NCBI RefSeq assembly: GCF_000219215.1
Contig: NC_015727.1
Span: 558,001 to 622,000 of the forward strand
DNA length: 64,000 nt
Reading direction: 5' to 3'
Origin: Cupriavidus necator N-1
GTDB taxonomy: Bacteria; Pseudomonadota; Gammaproteobacteria; Burkholderiales; Burkholderiaceae
Position numbers and translations under genes: made by a program. Positions within the stretch are counted from its first letter, which is position 1. Each line of letters opens with the position of its first letter. The notes under the pieces were generated by a model. It saw only the letters and a program-made list of their open reading frames with translations. It ran no database searches and was not told where the DNA came from. This document shows, piece by piece, positions 53,094-62,367 of the stretch.

Positions 53094-53129
53094 GTTTCAT
53101 ACACTGGAATCGATGCTAATGATCAGAAC
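53094..53129. promoter_or_regulatory. Operator pair D: two 17-bp sites, 19-bp pitch
   Basis: D1 is GTTTCATACACTGGAAT (53094-53110) and D2 is ATGCTAATGATCAGAAC (53113-53129). The reverse complement of D2, GTTCTGATCATTAGCAT, nearly equals site C1 at 43415. D2 ends two bases from the -10 box of the thiolase operon, on its downstream side. Confidence 0.6.
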
Positions 53130-53131
53130 CC

Positions 53132-53140
53132 ATGATACCA
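53132..53140 (-). promoter_or_regulatory. Extended -10 box of the thiolase operon
   Basis: On the minus strand this reads TGGTATCAT, identical to the box at 30849-30857. The predicted start point lies inside operator pair D, which fits repression. Confidence 0.5.
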
Positions 53141-53287
53141 TCGTGTCCAAGGTTGTGGGGAACCTGAAAAACATCGGGACAGGGCCGGCATGGCTCGTTT
53201 TAGTGATTCAAGAGGGGGGGGCTGTCCGCAGGCAGGTCCCCCAGCGCCGAGCCCGCAAGGGGCAGGTATGACGAAAGGAGTAGGACC

Positions 53288-53512
53288 ATGGAGAACCAGC
53301 TATGCGCGAGCGGTGACCACTCGGGTGCGAGTGCCGTCCTTGCCGAATTCAAGGTTTGGCAGTGCGTACTGTGCGGCTTCGTGTACGACGAAGCGATGGG
53401 AATGCCGGAGGAGGGCATTGCGCCGGGTACGCGCTGGGCTGACATTCCGGACGACTGGATGTGTCCGGAGTGCTCGGTGGGCAAGAGCGACTTCGAGATG
53501 GTCGAGGTGTAG
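53288..53512 (+). CDS. Rubredoxin with N-terminal extension
   Basis: A 74-residue electron carrier. After about 20 extra residues it has [12 protein letters not shown] and later [12 protein letters not shown], the two C-x-x-C knuckles that hold one iron. AAAGGAG precedes the ATG. The length and sequence closely match the rubredoxin at 62061, so the two are recent paralogues. It may accept electrons from the reductase encoded at 45804, or from the FAD/Fe-S dehydrogenases nearby. A small conserved-looking gene follows. Confidence 0.93.
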   Translation: MENQLCASGDHSGASAVLAEFKVWQCVLCGFVYDEAMGMPEEGIAPGTRWADIPDDWMCPECSVGKSDFEMVEV

Positions 53513-53561
53513 GACAGGTAAAGCCGGCGCGGTGCGAGGCCGGATCGCCACGGAGGGTGAA

Positions 53562-53789
53562 ATGGGAATCGGTGGAATGTCCCTGCGCGGGCTGATGCAG
53601 AAGTGGCTCGGGCCAGATGCGGCGGAGATGGCAAGGATCACCCGCATGCGCGACGACGCGAGCCCTCGCGGCTATGTGCAGGTCGAGGTTGAGCGGCCTT
53701 CGGGCGCGCTGTGCTTGATGTTCTTCCGCCACGCCGACGGTTCCTGGTGCGTGTTCCCGCCTTGCGACCGAGCCGCCAGGCAGGCGTGA
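53562..53789 (+). CDS. Small hypothetical protein
   Basis: A 75-residue soluble protein starting MGIGGMSLRGLMQKWLGPDAAEMARITRM and ending PPCDRAARQA. The centre reads GYVQVEVERPSGALCLMFFRHADGSWCVFPP, probably a small beta-sheet with three Cys. A CGGAGGGTGAA site lies before the ATG. It sits between the rubredoxin and tcuA genes on the same strand. No family is recognised; it may help assemble or connect the electron-transfer proteins. Confidence 0.6.
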   Translation: MGIGGMSLRGLMQKWLGPDAAEMARITRMRDDASPRGYVQVEVERPSGALCLMFFRHADGSWCVFPPCDRAARQA

Positions 53790-53835
53790 CAGTCAGATCC
53801 TGGCGGCCGCGCGCGGCGCCATGATGGAGAATTGG

Positions 53836-55245
53836 ATGATCGATGTACTAGTGATAGGAGGCGGCAATGCCGCGCTCTGCGCCGCGCTGATGGCGCGCGA
53901 AGCCGGGGTTTCGGTACTGCTGCTGGAGTCGGCGCCACGCGCGTGGCGCGGTGGCAACTCGCAACACACCCGCAACCTGCGATGCATGCATGATGCGCCG
54001 CAGGACGTGTTGGTCGACGCCTATCCGGAAGAAGAGTACTGGCAGGACCTGCTCAAGGTGACGGGCGGCATCACGGACGAACACCTGGCGCGGCTGGCGA
54101 TCCGCGCGTCATCGACGTGCCGGCCGTGGATGCGCAGGCACGGCGTGCGTTTCCAGCCGCCACTTTCGGGCGCGCTGCACGTGGCCCGCACCAACGCCTT
54201 CTTCATGGGCGGCGGCAAGGCGCTGGTCAACGCGTATTACCGCAGCGCCGAAGCGATGGGCGTGCAGATCCGTTATGACACCCCGGTCGACAGCATTGAG
54301 CTGGATGGGGACCGCTTCGTCGCCGCACGCAGCGGCGACATGCGCTTTACCGCGCGCACCTGCGTGCTGGCCGCGGGCGGCTTTGAGTCCAACCGCGAAT
54401 GGCTGCGCGAAGCCTGGGGCCAGAACGAACGCGGCGAATGGCCCGCCGACAACTTCCTGATCCGCGGTACGCGCTTCAACCAGGGCGTGCTGCTGCAGCA
54501 CATGATCGAATCCGGCGCTGACGCCATCGGCGACCCATCGCAATCGCACTGCGTCGCCATCGACGCGCGCGCGCCGCTGTACGACGGCGGCATCTGCACG
54601 CGCATCGATTGCGTGTCGCTGGGCGTGGTGGTCAACCGCGACGCCGAACGTTTCTACGACGAAGGCGAGGACTTCTGGCCCAAGCGCTATGCGATCTGGG
54701 GCCGGCTGGTGGCGCAGCAGCCCGGGCAGATCGGCTATTCGATCATCGACAGCCAAGCCATCGGCCGCTTCATGCCGCCGGTGTTTCCTGGCGAGAAGGC
54801 GGACACGCTACCTGAGCTCGCGCGCAAGCTTGGGCTGCCAGAGGCGCAGTTCGTGCGCACGGTGCAGGACTACAACGCGGCGTGCCGCGTCGGCACCTTC
54901 GACCATACCGCGCTGGACGACTGCCACACCGAAGGCCTGGCACCGGCCAAGACGCATTGGGCCAGGCCGCTCGACCGGGCGCCGTTCTACGGCTACGCGC
55001 TGCGGCCGGGCATCACCTTCACTTACCTGGGGCTCAAGGTCAACGATCGTGCCCAGGTGCACTTCGGCGGAAAGCCGAGTGGGAATCTGTTCGTGGCGGG
55101 AGAAATGATGGCGGGCAACGTGCTCGGAAAGGGATATACGGCCGGGGTCGGCATGTCGATCGGCACGGCTTTTGGGCGCATCGCCGGCACGCAGGCTGCA
55201 TTGGCGGCAGGCATCAACACGGGAGCCGTCCATGCAGAAGCTTGA
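53836..55245 (+). CDS. tcuA: FAD-dependent tricarballylate dehydrogenase TcuA
   Basis: A 469-residue flavoprotein. [24 protein letters not shown] at the start is the TcuA-type FAD site; [21 protein letters not shown] and the C-terminal [24 protein letters not shown] follow. TcuA oxidises tricarballylate to cis-aconitate and passes electrons to TcuB. The ATG at 53836 has GGAG six bases upstream; one at 53821 adds five residues. The tcuB gene overlaps the 3' end by 14 bases. No tcuC transporter or tcuR regulator lies next to it, unlike in Salmonella. Confidence 0.92.
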   Translation: MIDVLVIGGGNAALCAALMAREAGVSVLLLESAPRAWRGGNSQHTRNLRCMHDAPQDVLVDAYPEEEYWQDLLKVTGGITDEHLARLAIRASSTCRPWMRRHGVRFQPPLSGALHVARTNAFFMGGGKALVNAYYRSAEAMGVQIRYDTPVDSIELDGDRFVAARSGDMRFTARTCVLAAGGFESNREWLREAWGQNERGEWPADNFLIRGTRFNQGVLLQHMIESGADAIGDPSQSHCVAIDARAPLYDGGICTRIDCVSLGVVVNRDAERFYDEGEDFWPKRYAIWGRLVAQQPGQIGYSIIDSQAIGRFMPPVFPGEKADTLPELARKLGLPEAQFVRTVQDYNAACRVGTFDHTALDDCHTEGLAPAKTHWARPLDRAPFYGYALRPGITFTYLGLKVNDRAQVHFGGKPSGNLFVAGEMMAGNVLGKGYTAGVGMSIGTAFGRIAGTQAALAAGINTGAVHAEA

Positions 55246-56437
55246 AGCCCTGGCGCGGGAAGCCGCGCAACTGGCCGGGAACGAAGAAGGCGCGATCGCC
55301 ACGCCCGGCACTGGACGCGTGATCCGCGTGCTGCCGCTGACCGACAATGAAGCCGAAGTCGCGCGGCAGATGCAGATCTGCAATGCGTGCCGTTACTGCG
55401 AAGGCTTCTGCGCGGTGTTCCCGGCGATGACGCGCCGGCTTGAGTTCGGCAAGGCCGATGTCAATTACCTGGCGAACTTGTGCCATAACTGCGGGGCGTG
55501 CTATCACGCATGCCAGTATGCGCCGCCGCATGACTTCGGCGTCAACGTGCCGCAGGCGATGGCGAAGGTGCGGCTGGAGACGTATAGCGAATATGCGTGG
55601 CCGGCGCCGCTGGGCAAGCTGTACAAGCGCAACGGCCTGACGGTGTCGGTCGCGCTGGCGATCGGGTTGGCGTTGTTCCTGGTGCTGGCCGTGACGGTGG
55701 GCGGCGCACTGTGGCGCACGCATGCGGGCGGGAATTTCTATGGGGTCTTCCCCCACAATACGCTGGCAGGCATGTTCGGCGCGGTGTTCGGCTTTGCGGT
55801 GATCGCGCTGGGCATCGGAGTGCGCCGCTTCTGGCGGGACGTGTCGGCCGGCACGGCCTCCGCGCCTGCCGTGGCCGAGGCGGCGAAGAACGTGCTGGCG
55901 TTGACCTACCTGGATGGCGGGCATGGCGATGGCTGCAATGAGGCGAGCGATCGCTTTACGCTGGCGCGGCGGCGCTTCCACCATTTCACGTTCTATGGCT
56001 TCATGCTGTGCTTTGCTTCGACGACGGTGGCGACGGCTTACCACTATCTATTGGGATGGCATGCGCCGTATCCGGTATTCAGCCTGCCGGTGCTGTTGGG
56101 AACCGCGGGTGGGATTGGGCTGTTGATCGGCCCGGCCGGATTGCTGTGGCTGAACCTGCGGCGTCATCCGATGCATGGCGATGTGAAACAGCGGCCGATG
56201 GATCGGGGCTTCATTGCGTTGCTGTTGTTGACCAGCGGGACCGGACTGGCCTTGCTGGCGGGACGTGAGACGGCGGCGATGCCTTTGCTTCTGGCAGTAC
56301 ACCTCGGTGTCGTGATGGCCTTGTTTGCGACCCTGCCGTATGGCAAGTTTGCGCACGGCATCTTGCGCACCGCAGCGCTGTTGAAGTCCAACATTGAGAA
56401 ACGTAGGCCCAGCGAACTGCGCCTCGGCGACGACTGA
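55232..56437 (+). CDS. tcuB: Tricarballylate utilisation 4Fe-4S membrane protein TcuB
   Basis: A 401-residue protein. The N-terminal part carries [19 protein letters not shown] and [22 protein letters not shown], two 4Fe-4S cluster motifs. From about residue 140 there are six hydrophobic segments, with histidines (for example [13 protein letters not shown]) that could hold haem. TcuB re-oxidises the FADH2 of TcuA and feeds electrons to the quinone pool. The start lies within the end of tcuA, showing translational coupling. Confidence 0.92.
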   Translation: MQKLEALAREAAQLAGNEEGAIATPGTGRVIRVLPLTDNEAEVARQMQICNACRYCEGFCAVFPAMTRRLEFGKADVNYLANLCHNCGACYHACQYAPPHDFGVNVPQAMAKVRLETYSEYAWPAPLGKLYKRNGLTVSVALAIGLALFLVLAVTVGGALWRTHAGGNFYGVFPHNTLAGMFGAVFGFAVIALGIGVRRFWRDVSAGTASAPAVAEAAKNVLALTYLDGGHGDGCNEASDRFTLARRRFHHFTFYGFMLCFASTTVATAYHYLLGWHAPYPVFSLPVLLGTAGGIGLLIGPAGLLWLNLRRHPMHGDVKQRPMDRGFIALLLLTSGTGLALLAGRETAAMPLLLAVHLGVVMALFATLPYGKFAHGILRTAALLKSNIEKRRPSELRLGDD

Positions 56438-56624
56438 TCGGGGGCCTTCTTCGCCTGCCAACAGCGGGCGTAGAGGGTCGAGCTGGATCAGCGAGATTCA
56501 ATCTGCTGGCGCAGCCCCAGGCGTAAAGCTTCGGTGCGCCAGCTTTTTTTGCTGCCCGGCAACGTCTCCACGGCCCATCGGTTCCGGTGGCGGCTCGCTG
56601 GCTTCGGAAGGGGAGACTGACTGC

Positions 56625-58247
56625 GTGAATTGCTACGACTACATCATCGTTGGCGCCGGCTCGGCAGGATGCGTGCTGGCCCGTCGACTGAGCGAGGATC
56701 CCGGCACGCGTGTGCTGCTGGTGGAGGCGGGCCCGCCCGCTGACGATTTCTGGATCCGCACGCCCGCCGGCATGGGCAAGCTGTTCAAGTCCGAGCGCTA
56801 CAACTGGTGTTTTCAGACGGAGCCGGTGCCGAGCTTGCGCAATCGCCGGATCTATTGGCCGCGCGGCAAGACGCTTGGTGGCAGCAGTGCCATCAACGGC
56901 ATGGTGTATGTGCGCGGCAACCGGCGCGACTTCGATCATTGGCGGGATCTTGGCAACCCAGGTTGGGGCTGGGACGACGTGTTGCCGTACTTCAGGCGCT
57001 CGGTGTGCGATGCCGCTGACACCGAACCCGCCAGCGGGCCGCACGGACTGCTGACCGTGAGCGATCCGTCGGTCCTGCACCCTGCGGCGCTGGCGTTCCT
57101 GGCGTCGGCGCAACAGACTGGCCTGGCACGCCTGGATGACTTCAACGAAGGCGATCAGGAGGGCGTAGGGCTGCTGCGCGCCACGATTCGCAACGGCGTG
57201 CGGCAGTCCACCTATGACGCATTCCTGGCCCCCGTTGCCGGGCGCCGGCCGAATCTCGAGATCCGTACTGGTGCGCATGTACGCCGCGTGCTCTTCAGTG
57301 GCCTGGCTGCTACGGGAATCGAGGTCTTGCTGGAGGGACGGACCCAGCGGTTCGAAGCCGCGCGCGAGGTCATACTGTGCGCGGGTGCACTGAGTTCGCC
57401 GCATCTGCTGATGCTGTCCGGCATCGGCGACGGCCAGCAGCTGCGGCAATACGGCATCGCGACCGTTGCGCACGTGCCGGGCGTCGGCAAAAACCTGCAG
57501 GACCATTTCGCGGTGCGCGTGCAGGCGCAGACCACGCCTGGCGGCTCCTACAACCAGCATCTCGGCGGATGGCGAAAGTACGCTGAGGGCGCGCGCTATC
57601 TGATCACCAAGGGTGGCTACCTTGCACTCGGCTCATCGATTGCAGCCGCCTTCGTGCGCAGCGGGCCAGATGTCGAGTATGCGGACATGGAACTCAGTTT
57701 CCGGCCCATGACATTCTCCTACGATGGGTCCAGTAAAGCGGTAGTCGACAGTTTCCCCGCCATCAGCGCGTCCGTTTATCGCGTGCGCCCGGCCTCGCGC
57801 GGTGAGGTGGCACTGCGTAGCAGCGATCCCATGCAGTCGCCTGCCTTTGTGCCGAACTACCTGCAGGATCCTGAAGATGTCCGCGCGATGCTGGCGGGGT
57901 TGCGGCGCTTGCGCGAAATACTTGCCATGGAGCCGCTCTCTGCGCTGATCGTCCGCGAACTTGTGCCGGGCGACCCGGTACGCACCGACGCGCAATGGAT
58001 CGACTATATGGAGCGCGAAGGCCAGTGCGCGTTCCATCCCGCGGGCACATGCAAGATGGGCAAGGACAGCATGGCAGTGGTTGACGCACGCCTGCGTGTG
58101 CGTGGCGTCGAGCGCTTGCGCGTTGTCGATGCGTCGATCATGCCTGTCGTGACCTCCGGCAACACCAATGCGCCGACCATCATGATCGGAGAGAAGGGGG
58201 CCGACATGATCCTCGCCGATCGAACCGCGTCAAGCCGGACGGCGTAG
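56625..58247 (+). CDS. GMC-family FAD oxidoreductase (choline/alcohol dehydrogenase-like)
   Basis: A 540-residue flavoenzyme. It has [17 protein letters not shown] (FAD binding), [20 protein letters not shown] (GMC signature 1), [16 protein letters not shown] (signature 2), and the C-terminal active-site His segment [10 protein letters not shown] with [25 protein letters not shown]. It oxidises an alcohol to an aldehyde or ketone, with electrons to the respiratory chain. The GTG at 56625 was chosen because AGGGGAGACT lies upstream. The gap to tcuB (187 bases) holds no gene. Confidence 0.92.
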   Translation: MNCYDYIIVGAGSAGCVLARRLSEDPGTRVLLVEAGPPADDFWIRTPAGMGKLFKSERYNWCFQTEPVPSLRNRRIYWPRGKTLGGSSAINGMVYVRGNRRDFDHWRDLGNPGWGWDDVLPYFRRSVCDAADTEPASGPHGLLTVSDPSVLHPAALAFLASAQQTGLARLDDFNEGDQEGVGLLRATIRNGVRQSTYDAFLAPVAGRRPNLEIRTGAHVRRVLFSGLAATGIEVLLEGRTQRFEAAREVILCAGALSSPHLLMLSGIGDGQQLRQYGIATVAHVPGVGKNLQDHFAVRVQAQTTPGGSYNQHLGGWRKYAEGARYLITKGGYLALGSSIAAAFVRSGPDVEYADMELSFRPMTFSYDGSSKAVVDSFPAISASVYRVRPASRGEVALRSSDPMQSPAFVPNYLQDPEDVRAMLAGLRRLREILAMEPLSALIVRELVPGDPVRTDAQWIDYMEREGQCAFHPAGTCKMGKDSMAVVDARLRVRGVERLRVVDASIMPVVTSGNTNAPTIMIGEKGADMILADRTASSRTA

Positions 58248-58275
58248 CGGCTGCGAAGCCGATCTCCGCAATAAC

Positions 58276-58304
58276 AAAGGCCGCGCTTGCTCAGCGCGGC
58301 CTTT
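58276..58304. terminator. Bidirectional intrinsic terminator
   Basis: AAAGGCCGCGC and GCGCGGCCTTT form an 11-bp perfect stem around TTGCTCA, between the convergent GMC and porin genes, with T and A runs at the two ends. Confidence 0.8.
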
Positions 58305-58328
58305 CGATATCCACTTTGCGCGGGATCG

Positions 58329-59420
58329 TCAGAACCTGTGACGCAAGCCGATGGCGGTACCGAACTGGTTGGCGCCCGCCTGCACCGTCCCAAAGCCGTA
58401 GCCGCCGCCGCCAAGGCCGAGGTTGGACCCGTTCCGGTTCTTCGTGTAGCCGACCGAGATATAGGCGTCGGTGCGCTTGGAGAAGGAGTAGTCGGCGTTC
58501 ACGGCAAACATCCAGGGATCCGCCTTCGTATCCGCAAAGTCCTGGTAGTAGACCGCGGCAGAGATCTGCAGCGGCTGCGTGACCTCCCAGCGCACGCCGG
58601 TCCACCAGAGATTGGAGCGTTGGTTGCCGGCCACCGGAGCCCCAGGCAGCAGCGCACCATCGTAAGCCTTGGCCCAGCGATAGCCCACGTACACCTTTGC
58701 CTTCTGGAAAGCATAGGTGCTGGCCACTGTCGCGCGACGTGCCGTGGCGTCCGGATTGACAGTGGTCGTGCCCGTGTTCAGCTCGTCATATGCGGCGGCA
58801 ATGGAAAAGGGGCCCGTGGTGTACGTGAAGTTGCCGCCAAACTCGCGACCGAGCTTGCTGTTGCCGGGGACCTCGCTGCCGTTTGCCGTCCCGCTTTCCG
58901 CGCCAAAGCTGTACATGGCACTCGCCTGCAAGCCCCCAAAATTGCCCACATACTTGACGGTGTTGTCCGCGCGTCCGACGAAAGCGCCGTCGTTGGCCAG
59001 CAACGAGTATCGGCCCATGATCCCCATGGGGTCGATATCGCCGGCGATGCCATAAAGCGCGTTGGTCTGGCGACCCAGCAGCAGCGAGCCCCACTGCCCC
59101 TGCAAGCCCACATAGGCGGAACGTCCGAACAGGCGCCCGCCTTGCGATGATCTGCCGGTATCGGACTCAAAGCCGCTTTCGAGGACGAACACGCCTTTCA
59201 GGTTGCTACCGAGATCTTCCACGCCGCGAATCCCCCAGCGCGATCCGGCCATGTTGCCTGGCGTCATGCGGAGGACGGAATGATCGCCCGGCGTCAGATG
59301 GTTGATGTACTCGAAGCCGGTATCGACCAACCCGTACAGCGTCACGCTGGATTGCGCCACGGCGGCCGTGGAACAGGCGCCAGCGATTGCTGCAAGCAGG
59401 ACGTTAGCTCTCAACTTCAT
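58329..59420 (-). CDS. Outer-membrane porin (Burkholderiales general porin family)
   Basis: A 363-residue porin. The signal peptide [22 protein letters not shown] is followed by [19 protein letters not shown], and the chain ends [10 protein letters not shown] with the C-terminal Phe required for barrel insertion. [23 protein letters not shown] and [20 protein letters not shown] are characteristic of the family. It probably admits the substrate of the surrounding catabolic region. The start is followed upstream by a 492-base gap that also holds palindromic sites. Confidence 0.92.
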   Translation of the reverse strand: MKLRANVLLAAIAGACSTAAVAQSSVTLYGLVDTGFEYINHLTPGDHSVLRMTPGNMAGSRWGIRGVEDLGSNLKGVFVLESGFESDTGRSSQGGRLFGRSAYVGLQGQWGSLLLGRQTNALYGIAGDIDPMGIMGRYSLLANDGAFVGRADNTVKYVGNFGGLQASAMYSFGAESGTANGSEVPGNSKLGREFGGNFTYTTGPFSIAAAYDELNTGTTTVNPDATARRATVASTYAFQKAKVYVGYRWAKAYDGALLPGAPVAGNQRSNLWWTGVRWEVTQPLQISAAVYYQDFADTKADPWMFAVNADYSFSKRTDAYISVGYTKNRNGSNLGLGGGGYGFGTVQAGANQFGTAIGLRHRF

Positions 59421-59691
59421 GGGGTCTCCTCAATTTGGTTGTAGTGGTGAAGCAAGCAAGACTGCAGGGGACGATGAACGCAGCGCTCATCGCAATCCGG
59501 AACACCGATTGGTAGTGGGTTTGCCGGCCTGATGCGTCACCGGTGACTCGCAGCCGGGACTTGGCATCAAATGCGAAGGAGCCTTTTCGTAACAACGGAA
59601 GGCATCCTCGGCGCAGAACTGAGACTTTCAGATGGCAGGAACGCTGGCAACTCTAGCCGACAGGAATTCCCCAGTCAATAAAACGAAATCG

Positions 59692-59708
59692 GTTTTAGTG
59701 ATTGAAAC
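59692..59708. promoter_or_regulatory. Single 17-bp palindrome E
   Basis: GTTTTAGTGATTGAAAC has matching outer bases GTTT/AAAC and the 17-bp length of the other sites. The bases 19 positions upstream (59673) match only on one side. It could serve the porin gene. Confidence 0.45.
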
Positions 59709-59800
59709 CACTAGGGTTTTCGATACTAAGGGTGCGCGCGAAATCGCTCACGAGGCATGTATGAGTGCGCCCGATCACCTTCTTCCCCGACCTGCACCAA

Positions 59801-59836
59801 GTTCCATTGAGAGAAACCTATACCTTTGAATGAAAC
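59801..59836. promoter_or_regulatory. Operator pair F: two 17-bp sites, 19-bp pitch
   Basis: F1 is GTTCCATTGAGAGAAAC (59801-59817) and F2 is ATACCTTTGAATGAAAC (59820-59836). F2 ends exactly six bases before the -10 hexamer at 59843, covering the expected -35 region. Confidence 0.55.
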
Positions 59837-59839
59837 TCG

Positions 59840-59848
59840 TGCTACTAT
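59840..59848 (+). promoter_or_regulatory. Extended -10 box of the FadJ-like gene
   Basis: TGCTACTAT fits TG-N-TANNAT. There is no good -35 box; its place is taken by operator F2, so the promoter may depend on the bound regulator or on the extended -10 alone. Confidence 0.45.
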
Positions 59849-59912
59849 GAATTCGAACATGAAACCACGTCGGACATGCCCGCTTCACGTGTAGCGGCTG
59901 GAAGGAAACCTG

Positions 59913-62021
59913 ATGAATCAAGCCCAGACTGTCACTTATGCCGTTGAGGACGGCGTCGCATTGATTGCCGTGAACAATCCTCCGGTCAATGCACTGGCCG
60001 CCGGTGTGCGAGAAGGCATCATGGAGGGCATCGCGCGTGCCAATGCGGACGCCGGTATCGAAGCCATCGTATTGCTGGGAGAAGGCAAGAACTTCATCGC
60101 TGGCGCGGACATCCGCCGGTTCGGCAGCGCCCGGCCGGTTTCCACCCGCACCAGCGCCGCGGCGATCGAAGCGAGCGAGAAGCCGGTGGTGGCGGCCATG
60201 CACGGTTATGCGCTAGGCGGTGGACTCGAGCATGCGCTGGCGTGCCACTATCGGATTGCGAGCCCGGACGCAAGGCTCGGCTTGCCGGAGGTCAATCTTG
60301 GCATCATCCCCGCGGGCGGTGGTACGCAGCGGCTGACTCGTATCGCCGGCCCGACTGCGGCCCTGGACGTCATCCTCAGCGGCCGTCATGTCAGCGCCGG
60401 GGAGGCGCAGCGACTCGGCATCGTTGATGCCATCGTCGAAGGTATCGATCTGAAGGCGGCAGCCATTCGCTTCGCCAAGGACGTCGCTTCACAGCGGCCG
60501 TTGCCTCGTGCGCGCGATATGGTGCAGCGCGTCGCGACGGATGCGGCCATGGCTTCACTCGACGCCGCGCGCAAGTCCATTGCCAAGAAGTCGCGGCATG
60601 TCAAGGCGCCGGCTTATGCGCTCGAATGCGTGCAGGCCGCGCTCACGATGCCGTTTGACGAGGGTGTAGCGCTGGAGGCGGAACGCTTTGTTGAGCTGGA
60701 AAGTTCCGATGAGGCAAAAGCACTTCGCTACGCCTTCTTCGCCGAGCGCGAAGCCGCCAAGGTTCCCGGCGCTGCGCCCGCTGCCAAGACGCAGCGCATC
60801 GGATCCGCTGCCGTGATTGGTGCGGGCACGATGGGCAGTGGCATTGCCATGTCCTACGCGGATGCGGGCATTCCCGTCAAAGTGTTGGAGGTTTCTCGCG
60901 AGGCGCTCGATCGCGGCATGCAACGCATCCAGGACACCTATGCGGTCCGTGTCAAGCGAGGCAGCTTGTCGCAAGGCGACATGGATGCACGGATGGCGCT
61001 GATCGAGGGGGTGCAGAGCTACGAAGCCATCGCAGACTGCGATGCCGTCGTTGAGGCGGTGTTTGAGCGTATTGACATCAAGCAGGAGATCTTCGGCCGA
61101 CTCGATACCGTGATGAAACCGGGTGCATTGCTGCTGACAAACTCGTCGGCCATTGATATCGACATCATGGCGGACGCCACCGCGCGTCCGCAGGACGTGG
61201 CCGGTGCGCACTTCTTTGCGCCGGCAAACGTCATGAAGCTCTGTGAGGTGGTGCGCGGCAGCAAGACCTCGCCCGAGACGGTGGCGAATGCCATGAAGAT
61301 GGCGCGCGACATGGGCAAGGTATGTGCGGTCGCCGGCTCATGCGACGGCTTTGCCACGAACAGAAGTCGCGCCCCGATGATGACCGAGACAATGCTGATG
61401 CTCGAGGAAGGCGCAACGCCGGAGCAGATCGACAAGGTCATGGTCGACTTCGGCTACCCGATGGGGCCGTTTGCCGTCAACGACATTTCCGGTCTGGATG
61501 TCAGCTATGAAGGGCGCAAGCGCCGCGCAGAGGCCAACCCTGAGTACCGCAAGCTGCATGTGCCGGACCGCCTTGTGGAAATGGGCCGCAAAGGACAGAA
61601 AACCGGCGCCGGCTGGTACGCCTACCGCGAGGGCGACCGTACCCCCTATCCCGACGATGTGGTGAAACAGGTCATCGCGGAGGTGGCGGAGGAGTTCGGC
61701 ATTCCGCAGCGCACCTTCACCGACCAAGAAATCCTGCACCGCTTGCTGTTCGCCTCGGTCAATGAAGCCTGCAAGATCCTGGAGGAAGGCAAAGCCTACC
61801 GCGCGAGCGACATCGACGTCATGTGGCTGTACGGCTTTGGCTTCCCCCGTCATCGCGGCGGCTTAATGTTCTGGGCGGATACCGTCGGGGCGCAGGCAGT
61901 CTTGCAGCAGGTTTCCGAATGGCATGAGCGATATGGCAAGCGCTGGGCGCCCAGCAAGCTGCTCGCTGAAATTGCCGTGGCCGATGGGGCGCTGCGGGAG
62001 GCGAAGGGTGCATCACTCTGA
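59913..62021 (+). CDS. Bifunctional enoyl-CoA hydratase / 3-hydroxyacyl-CoA dehydrogenase (FadJ-like)
   Basis: A 702-residue fusion. The crotonase domain (about 1-200) has NFIAGADIRRFGS and MHGYALGGGLEHALACHYRIA, with both catalytic Glu regions in GLPEVNLGIIPAGGGTQRL. The dehydrogenase part has the Rossmann motif GAGTMGSGIAMSYADAGIPV (about 305-325), then AHFFAPANVMKLCEVV with the catalytic His, and a C-terminal 3HCDH domain including GFGFPRHRGGLMFWAD. It performs the second and third steps of beta-oxidation. GGAAGGAAACC precedes the ATG. It is followed by a rubredoxin. Confidence 0.93.
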   Translation: MNQAQTVTYAVEDGVALIAVNNPPVNALAAGVREGIMEGIARANADAGIEAIVLLGEGKNFIAGADIRRFGSARPVSTRTSAAAIEASEKPVVAAMHGYALGGGLEHALACHYRIASPDARLGLPEVNLGIIPAGGGTQRLTRIAGPTAALDVILSGRHVSAGEAQRLGIVDAIVEGIDLKAAAIRFAKDVASQRPLPRARDMVQRVATDAAMASLDAARKSIAKKSRHVKAPAYALECVQAALTMPFDEGVALEAERFVELESSDEAKALRYAFFAEREAAKVPGAAPAAKTQRIGSAAVIGAGTMGSGIAMSYADAGIPVKVLEVSREALDRGMQRIQDTYAVRVKRGSLSQGDMDARMALIEGVQSYEAIADCDAVVEAVFERIDIKQEIFGRLDTVMKPGALLLTNSSAIDIDIMADATARPQDVAGAHFFAPANVMKLCEVVRGSKTSPETVANAMKMARDMGKVCAVAGSCDGFATNRSRAPMMTETMLMLEEGATPEQIDKVMVDFGYPMGPFAVNDISGLDVSYEGRKRRAEANPEYRKLHVPDRLVEMGRKGQKTGAGWYAYREGDRTPYPDDVVKQVIAEVAEEFGIPQRTFTDQEILHRLLFASVNEACKILEEGKAYRASDIDVMWLYGFGFPRHRGGLMFWADTVGAQAVLQQVSEWHERYGKRWAPSKLLAEIAVADGALREAKGASL

Positions 62022-62060
62022 TGGGGCGCCAGTGAAAGCCTGCTGGAAAAGTTGTCCGAT

Positions 62061-62285
62061 ATGACAGATCGTGAAGCAACGAGCAAGGCAGCCAGCCAGC
62101 TATCCGGTTCGGAAGTGCCATTCAAGATCTGGCAGTGCATCTTGTGCGGATACATCTACGACGAAGGTGCTGGCTGCCCGGAAGACGGTATTGCCCCAGG
62201 CACGCGTTGGCATGACGTGCCGGACGACTGGATGTGTCCTGAGTGCTCGGCCGCCAAGGGGGATTTCGAGATGATGGAGATCTGA
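62061..62285 (+). CDS. Rubredoxin with N-terminal extension
   Basis: A 74-residue rubredoxin with [24 protein letters not shown] and [14 protein letters not shown]; the four Cys of the two knuckles hold iron, and one extra Cys occurs in AGCPEDG. The first 20 residues are a polar extension also seen in the paralogue at 53288. A TTG at 62052 is a possible earlier start. It follows the FadJ-like gene by 39 bases and precedes a dehydrogenase gene. Confidence 0.92.
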   Translation: MTDREATSKAASQLSGSEVPFKIWQCILCGYIYDEGAGCPEDGIAPGTRWHDVPDDWMCPECSAAKGDFEMMEI

Positions 62286-62367
62286 CGATTCGGCTCAGCC
62301 CGGAGATTCGCCAAGTTCCCTGGCCATGCGGTATCGCCGCCCAGCCGGGACCATAGAGGAGACTGAC

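Larger units (their letters stand above)
59421..59912. other. 492-base regulatory gap between divergent porin and FadJ-like genes
   Basis: No convincing gene is seen here. It contains one isolated 17-bp palindrome (59692), a tandem pair (59801/59820) and an extended -10 box (59840) leading to the FadJ-like gene. A 65-codon frame at 59632-59829 was rejected. Confidence 0.6.

Noticed and set aside
56211-57560. Open frame of 449 codons on the minus strand
   Set aside because: It overlaps tcuB and the GMC gene in antisense and is a composition artefact.
59632-59829. 65-codon open frame in the gap before the FadJ-like gene
   Set aside because: It covers the palindromic sites, lacks a ribosome site, and its product resembles nothing; the DNA is better explained as regulatory.
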